NCBI GenBank assembly: GCA_021813325.1
Contig: JAKALA010000001.1
Coordinates: forward strand, 1 to 64,000
Direction: 5' to 3'
DNA length: 64,000 bases
Origin: a bacterium
Lineage (GTDB): Bacteria; Verrucomicrobiota; Verrucomicrobiia; Limisphaerales; UBA11358
Part shown: positions 60,801 through 64,000 of the stretch, in pieces
Numbering within the stretch: position 1 is the first letter of the stretch
How the letters are laid out: the number at the start of each line of letters is the position of its first letter
The notes under the pieces: generated by a model
Databases searched by the model: none
What the model saw: only the letters and a program-made list of their open reading frames with translations
What the model was told of the DNA's origin: nothing
Translations under genes and position numbers: made by a program

Positions 60801-62053
60801 CCACCGAAGGACTGGGTTTCCTGATCGGCGGTCCGGGCGCGTTTGCGATCCACGCCCGCTCGATTGATCTCGGCTATTCGCCCGGGATCATCTCTTATGG
60901 GTTTGGATCGCGCTACGCGTCGCTGCAAAGCCTGACCGGTCGGGCCGGTGAAGGCGGCGCTTCCGTGGATGTGAGTGTGAACAATAATTTGAGCCTGCTG
61001 ACTTCCTCCATCAATTCGATCGACGGCGGCAAAGTCACAGTCCATGCGGGCGGCAACATTGATCTGGGCAGCGGCGGCTTTGATTTCCAGAACAACGATT
61101 GCTACGGCATTTTCACTTCCGGTTACAGCGATGTGGAAGTAACGGCGGCGGGCGACATCAATGTCGGGGGCGGATGCATTGCCACGTTCAACGGCGGCGA
61201 CGTCACGGTGGAATCCGTCAACGGCCATGTCAATGCCGGCAACGGCGTCAACCGCGCCTTGCAAGTTTACACCATTTATCCCAATCCCACGACGGGGTTG
61301 CCGCTGTTTGGCACCATGGGCGATCTGACGGACTTGGTTTCTTTGCAGGTTGACCCGGCGCCGTATGGCAGCGGCATTCTGGCGGAATTCCCGACCAAAA
61401 AATACCAATGGGCCTATGGCTTCACCCAGCCGGGAAACATCACCATCAAGACTCCTCACGGAAACATTGTTTCCAGCCGTGGCGGCATTTCCCAGTTTGC
61501 CCTGAACAGCAGCATTGGCGGGGAACCCTCGGTGACGTTGGAGGCGGGCCTGGCCGGCGTGGCCGCGACCGCGGACAGCGGCAATGTCATACTGGGCATG
61601 GGGGGGGTTATCGGCGGCACAGTGAATGTCACCGCCCGGGGTAAAGTGGAAGGGTTGATCGTTTCCCAACACGACGCCAACATCAGCGCCGCGCAAAGTT
61701 TCAGCGGCACGGTGCTTTCGGGCGGCACGGCGAATTTTGCCGGATCGGGTTCCATTGCCGGCACCGTGGTGGGCATCGCCGGGATCAGCACCGGAGCGGG
61801 CAACAGCAGCGGCGCAAACCTGCTATCGCAGAATGTTTCGTCTGGCAACGGCAGTTCCCAGTCCACGTTGGGCACTTCGGCCACGGCCACGACGGCCAGC
61901 CAGGCGGCGGCGCAACAATCCAGCCAGGCAGCCAACCAACAGGCTTCCACCGATACGAGCAGCGACGATGATCTTAAGAAGAAAAAGAAGCCGCGCGTGC
62001 GCAAGGTCAGCCGCGTGACCGTGCTCCTATCATCTGCGGAAAATGCTCATTAA
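57830..62053 (+). CDS. Filamentous hemagglutinin-like exoprotein (TpsA)
   Basis: 1407 residues. A signal peptide-like N-terminus (about 1-31) is followed by the TPS secretion domain (about 32-270), which contains the NPNG motif (113-116, LQNPNGFTVGGDASITAHGLV) and NGTIS/NNGQLIADAG repeats. The rest is a Gly/Ala/Asn-rich beta-helix with repeated segments such as AGGNVYV, SAGGDVIS, GGNINV and NVTARGKV. The C-terminus is unusual: a Ser/Gln-rich linker, then a Lys-run (1383-1387) and a basic hydrophobic end (PRVRKVSRVTVLL). It is the passenger of the adjacent TpsB and probably an adhesin; the partner surface is unknown. Confidence 0.93.
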   Translation: MNKKFYNRLRRVPLAVALVVVGWLSRQGALANPTGGVVTQGAASFGSAGSTFSINQSSSFARISWQSFNINQGQTTVFNQPSASSVTWNYISDPNASIINGGITANGYVVLQNPNGFTVGGDASITAHGLVMTTASPTIDFSGGGAWSFDAPPPTAKIINYGQINITGGGAAYLIAGDIVNNGTISAPGGQIGLFAGQKVLLSFAPDGRGLSAEVTLPQGSVDNNGQLIADAGSIAAKAQFVNQNGLVQANSVREVNGTIELVASDRLNLGDKSVISAQGDSQGTSAGGSVVVKSDNQFSDQTGSTINIAGGAQGGAGGHAEISARQLGALQTAINGRAAAGATGGTLLIDPYDLTIDSSYASSLATQIAGGLSQIDLQADHDIILSASLNLADASTSSMLTLIAGNNITFNSGSAIKAGTDWNVNLTAGASLASGATPTAGNDGIYLNGTALILSKNGDINLHAANEVLVSGGAIRTISGGNINVTADYGDVNSGYNYYGFTFGQSAAPYYKVNLANLGGISTGAGGNVSISAGGDVISYLPVQSDYAHAIYDGGTGAFGSPPGNVTIQAGGNVYGHYVLANGVGNITAGGDLGAATATLINDPEKAYQGFALSLISGSWDVSAGGNVYVQDVRNPNGIFGERNASSTPINYAGYHAFDYAADASVSLAAAGSVEITGYDAPHKPLSNPDIAIPLILPPSLKVTTDAGDLILDSSVILYPSADQNLNLTLAGSLIGVPNGDPINLAMSDSAATRWTQQGDFETGDHAVAPLGSGNQGGVNIKVGGNWENLNIYTTKKTDITAGGDVINSGFAGENLTAGDTTSIYVNGNIYNSPLLTFAQLPSAIVSANPLQPAAWDSVFELALDPALVAQLTSFDATHPPGGDLAAYLKAQNYLLFPSASASAYGSNPGFIYDASSLQLAFRGNMLSSPFLSANKIAALESGTFTVLVADSQGNPVIDPATGHLQVRTYDFSAAPVIASMVAASQSATTTEGLGFLIGGPGAFAIHARSIDLGYSPGIISYGFGSRYASLQSLTGRAGEGGASVDVSVNNNLSLLTSSINSIDGGKVTVHAGGNIDLGSGGFDFQNNDCYGIFTSGYSDVEVTAAGDINVGGGCIATFNGGDVTVESVNGHVNAGNGVNRALQVYTIYPNPTTGLPLFGTMGDLTDLVSLQVDPAPYGSGILAEFPTKKYQWAYGFTQPGNITIKTPHGNIVSSRGGISQFALNSSIGGEPSVTLEAGLAGVAATADSGNVILGMGGVIGGTVNVTARGKVEGLIVSQHDANISAAQSFSGTVLSGGTANFAGSGSIAGTVVGIAGISTGAGNSSGANLLSQNVSSGNGSSQSTLGTSATATTASQAAAQQSSQAANQQASTDTSSDDDLKKKKKPRVRKVSRVTVLLSSAENAH

Positions 62054-62102
62054 TCCGCCACGCCCACTGGCGAAATGCCCGGCCCCGGAGCGCTAAAGGC
62101 CA

Positions 62103-63050
62103 TTACGACTGCGAAGCCGTCTCGGCCACAACCTTCCCGCCATTCACCAGAAACAGCACGGCCATGCGCACGGCCAGACCGTTGGTCACCTGCTCCAAAA
62201 TCACCGAGCGATTGCAATCGGCGATTTCGCTGTCAATTTCCACCCCGCGGTTGATCGGGCCGGGATGCATGATGATGGCGTCCGATTTCGTTCTGGCGAG
62301 GCGGGCCTTGTTCAGACCAAAGAGTTGTGAATATTCGCCGATGCTCGGGAACAGGGTCTTGCGCTGGCGCTCATGCTGAATGCGCAACAGGTTGATGACA
62401 TCCGCATCACGAATCGCCTCATCCATGTCATGCGTCACCCGGCAGCCCATCTGTTCAAAAGTCTTCGGCACCAGTGTGGACGGACCGCACAAAGTAATGT
62501 TCGCGCCGAGTTTGGTCAGCGCCCAGATGTCGGACCGCGCCACGCGGCTGTAAAGAATATCGCCGAGAATGGTGACATTCAGCCCGGCAATGCGGCCTTT
62601 TTTTTCGCGAATGGTGAACGTATCGAGCAACGCCTGGGTGGGATGTTCATGCGCGCCGTCGCCGGCGTTGACCACGTGCGCATCCAGCACGCGCGATAAA
62701 AAATGCGGCGCGCCGCTGGCGCTGTGGCGGATGATGATGAAATCCGCATTCAGCGCCTGTAGATTTAACGCGGTATCCTTGAGCGTTTCGCCTTTTTTGA
62801 ACGAGGAGGCCTCGGCGGAAAACTGAATGACATCCGCGCTCAATCGCGTGGCGGCCAGCTCAAAGCTGGTGCGGGTGCGGGTGGAAGGTTCCACGAAAAG
62901 ATTCACAACGGTCTTGCCGCGCAACGCGGGGACTTTCTTGATGGCGCGTTCGCCCACGGCCTTGAAACCGCGCGCCGTGTCCAGCACCGTGGTGATTTCC
63001 TCGGCGGTGAGTGATTCGATGTCGAGCAGATGTTTTTTGGTCCAGCTCAT
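62103..63050 (-). CDS. pyrB: Aspartate carbamoyltransferase catalytic subunit
   Basis: 315 residues. Carbamoyl-phosphate motif STRTRTSF (from 56), HPTQ (136-139, in [12 protein letters not shown]) and the aspartate-site [11 protein letters not shown] are all present, separating it from ornithine transcarbamoylase. It makes N-carbamoyl-aspartate in pyrimidine synthesis. pyrR lies 96 bp upstream in the same direction, a PyrR-regulated operon arrangement. No pyrI regulatory subunit gene follows, so it is probably the unregulated-trimer class. Confidence 0.97.
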   Translation of the reverse strand: MSWTKKHLLDIESLTAEEITTVLDTARGFKAVGERAIKKVPALRGKTVVNLFVEPSTRTRTSFELAATRLSADVIQFSAEASSFKKGETLKDTALNLQALNADFIIIRHSASGAPHFLSRVLDAHVVNAGDGAHEHPTQALLDTFTIREKKGRIAGLNVTILGDILYSRVARSDIWALTKLGANITLCGPSTLVPKTFEQMGCRVTHDMDEAIRDADVINLLRIQHERQRKTLFPSIGEYSQLFGLNKARLARTKSDAIIMHPGPINRGVEIDSEIADCNRSVILEQVTNGLAVRMAVLFLVNGGKVVAETASQS

Positions 63051-63146
63051 AATTGGGAGGAGTTTATTGCCAAAGCCTGACGTCCGGTGGCGCGCTGTGG
63101 GAGCCGCGCGAACCGCGTCCCGCCCCGGTCAGCAGGGTTTGGCCAT

Positions 63147-63686
63147 TCAGTGTTTTTTCCGCAGCAACACCTGATCCGGCGCCGCGCCGGCTTCGGTGAG
63201 CAGCAGGGAAATGGTTTCATCCAGGGAAGTCGGCACGTTTTTGCCGACGAAATCCGCCTTGATGGGCAGTTCGCGATGGCCGCGATCGATGAGCACCGCG
63301 AGCTGAATTCGCTTGGGCCGGCCAAAATCATTGAGCGCATCCATGGCGGCCCGCGTGGTGCGTCCGCTGAACAAGACGTCGTCCACCAGCACCGCGGTTT
63401 TGCCGGTGACGTCAAAGAGAATTTCCGTGGGATGCACCGTGGGCGCAATGCGGTCGGACAAATCGTCGCGATGCATCGTCACATCCAGAATGCCCACGGG
63501 CACGGCATGGTTCCAAATGCCGGAAAGGATTTTTGCCAGGCGCAAGGCGAGATGGTCGCCGCCCACCGGGATGCCAATCAAAGCCACTTCGCTGCTCTGT
63601 TCATTGCGCTCGGCGATCTCGTGGGCGATGCGGGTCAAAGCGCGCTGAATGGCGTTGCTATCGAGGATGACAGTGGGTTCAGGCAT
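63147..63686 (-). CDS. pyrR: Bifunctional pyr operon RNA-binding regulator/uracil phosphoribosyltransferase
   Basis: 179 residues with the PRPP-binding motif AVLVDDVLFSGRTTRAAMDAL (about 93-113) and the PyrR-type GIPVGGDHLALRLA and LDVTMHRDDLS segments (the basic/aromatic pattern used for RNA binding). In Bacillus it binds pyr mRNA with UMP and promotes termination. The leader immediately upstream contains a matching binding loop and terminator. The ATG directly follows the terminator U-tract. Confidence 0.95.
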   Translation of the reverse strand: MPEPTVILDSNAIQRALTRIAHEIAERNEQSSEVALIGIPVGGDHLALRLAKILSGIWNHAVPVGILDVTMHRDDLSDRIAPTVHPTEILFDVTGKTAVLVDDVLFSGRTTRAAMDALNDFGRPKRIQLAVLIDRGHRELPIKADFVGKNVPTSLDETISLLLTEAGAAPDQVLLRKKH

Positions 63687-63690
63687 AAAA

Positions 63691-63733
63691 AAACACGAAC
63701 CGCACCCGCCGGACGGGGCTGATTCGCGTGTTT
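63691..63733 (-). terminator. Attenuator terminator before pyrR
   Basis: On the minus strand AAACACG (63727-63733) pairs with CGUGUUU (63691-63697). Inner pairs AAUC/GGUU and CCCG/CGGG extend the helix with small bulges. The 3' arm merges with a U-tract of seven (63687-63693) that ends at the pyrR ATG. It is an intrinsic terminator between the PyrR-binding hairpin and the operon. Confidence 0.7.
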
Positions 63734-63749
63734 GGTTTCGTCTTCATTT

Positions 63750-63784
63750 TTCCTTGGCCACCTCGCTGGGCGACCTTAAAGGAA
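63750..63784 (-). promoter_or_regulatory. Candidate PyrR-binding loop in the pyrRB leader
   Basis: Minus-strand RNA folds as UUCCUU, bulge UAA, GGUCGCC, hexaloop CAGCGA, GGUGGCC, AAGGAA. The lower stem has six pairs, the upper stem seven (two G-U), the bulge is on the 5' side. The hexaloop fits CNGNGA, and CC-AGCGAGGU fits most of the published PyrR consensus (ARUCCNGNGAGGYU). It lies 60-100 nt upstream of pyrR and just before the terminator. Confidence 0.72.
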
Positions 63785-63803
63785 TCATTAGCGGATTCGC
63801 GGG

Positions 63804-64000
63804 CTAATTCTGGGCGGCCGCGTGACGGGCGCGACGCCAGGAAGCACGGTGCTTAATGATCCAATCCGTCAAAGCGCGTTCAAAACCGACATCATAACCG
63901 GCCTTTTCTGATTCAAGCCATTTGTGGCGAAGAATTTCTTCCCGTTCAGCTTGAAACTCGCGGTAAAGCGTGGAGTTTTTCAGCAAATCGTTTGCTGACG
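63804..64000 (-). CDS. C-terminal part of a conserved protein, partial at window end
   Basis: The frame is open from the right edge of the window through to the stop at 63804-63806, so only the C-terminal 65 or so residues are visible. It reads ..NSTLYREFQAEREEIL then RHKWLESEKAGYDVGFERAL and a basic tail WRRARHAAAQN. The block HKWLxSExAGYDVGFExAL resembles the C-terminal part of DUF4032-like proteins, from memory and with low certainty. TTG 63986 is a possible start of a very short protein. Its stop lies only 19 bp from the PyrR loop. Confidence 0.5.
   Translation of the reverse strand, partial: SANDLLKNSTLYREFQAEREEILRHKWLESEKAGYDVGFERALTDWIIKHRASWRRARHAAAQN

Noticed and set aside
1-64000. 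CRISPR array, intact prophage or complete integrated element
   Set aside because: No regularly spaced repeats, cas genes, phage structural genes or full transposases were seen; only relics.

Overview
The window looks like a chromosomal segment of a Verrucomicrobiota bacterium, most likely of the Pedosphaera/Limisphaerales type. The evidence is high GC, rare Shine-Dalgarno sequences, a PEP-CTERM protein, a prepilin with an H-X9-DG motif, a huge secreted protease with a calcium-repeat tail, and many small verrucomicrobial-type conserved proteins. This placement is inferred from gene content; no rRNA lies in the window. The region is mostly ordinary housekeeping and envelope chromosome with one clearly scarred site and no CRISPR or intact mobile element.

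Layout. 1-9400: partial subtilase, a PEP-CTERM protein, an IS110-type relic, then a glycosyltransferase and an O-antigen-ligase-like membrane protein. 9595-12650: argF, an astacin-like metalloprotease and a small conserved protein. 12688-17600: an AmmeMemoRadiSam pair (a LigB-AMMECR1 fusion and a radical SAM enzyme), followed by cupin, DUF2249, YwiC-like and Crp/Fnr (Dnr-like) genes that suggest a link to low-oxygen or nitrogen-oxide physiology. 17594-23773 (minus): a compact type II secretion/type IV pilus operon in the order ATPase, PilM-PilN/GspL-like, PilO/GspM-like, secretin. 24019-25192: hypA-hypB. 25315-26232: a scarred tRNA-Arg locus with a degenerate CDGSH gene, an integrase N-terminal relic, an IS5-family relic and a tRNA 5'-half relic. 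26298-32216: a secreted protein, a sigma-54 activator, a VOC protein and a complete SsuABC-type importer. 32272-40965: nth, an EF-hand membrane protein with a lipoprotein, kamA, hflX, ffh and fpr. 41419-46471: a prepilin surrounded by hairpins, hsp20, a DUF4337-like protein and an ABM/DUF2721/Fe-ADH/MEKHLA gene row. 46541-54718: a phosphoesterase, a BaiN-like flavoprotein, CorA, GH1, a glycosyltransferase, an LpxH-like phosphatase and an AraC regulator. 55234-62053: a two-partner secretion pair (TpsB then TpsA). 62103-64000 (minus): pyrB and pyrR behind a leader, then the end of another gene.

The strongest regulatory observation is the pyrR leader at 63691-63784. It holds a hairpin with the architecture of a PyrR-binding loop (CNGNGA-type hexaloop, seven-pair upper stem, 5' three-base bulge, six-pair lower stem), followed by an intrinsic terminator whose U-tract runs straight into the pyrR start codon. 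This implies PyrR-type transcription attenuation of pyrRB. Other items worth checking are the tRNA-Arg integration scar, the CDGSH protein that has lost two of its four cluster ligands, the 203-bp out-of-frame overlap between the LpxH-like and glycosyltransferase genes, and a one-helical-turn direct repeat overlapping the promoter between the AraC gene and the secretion pair.
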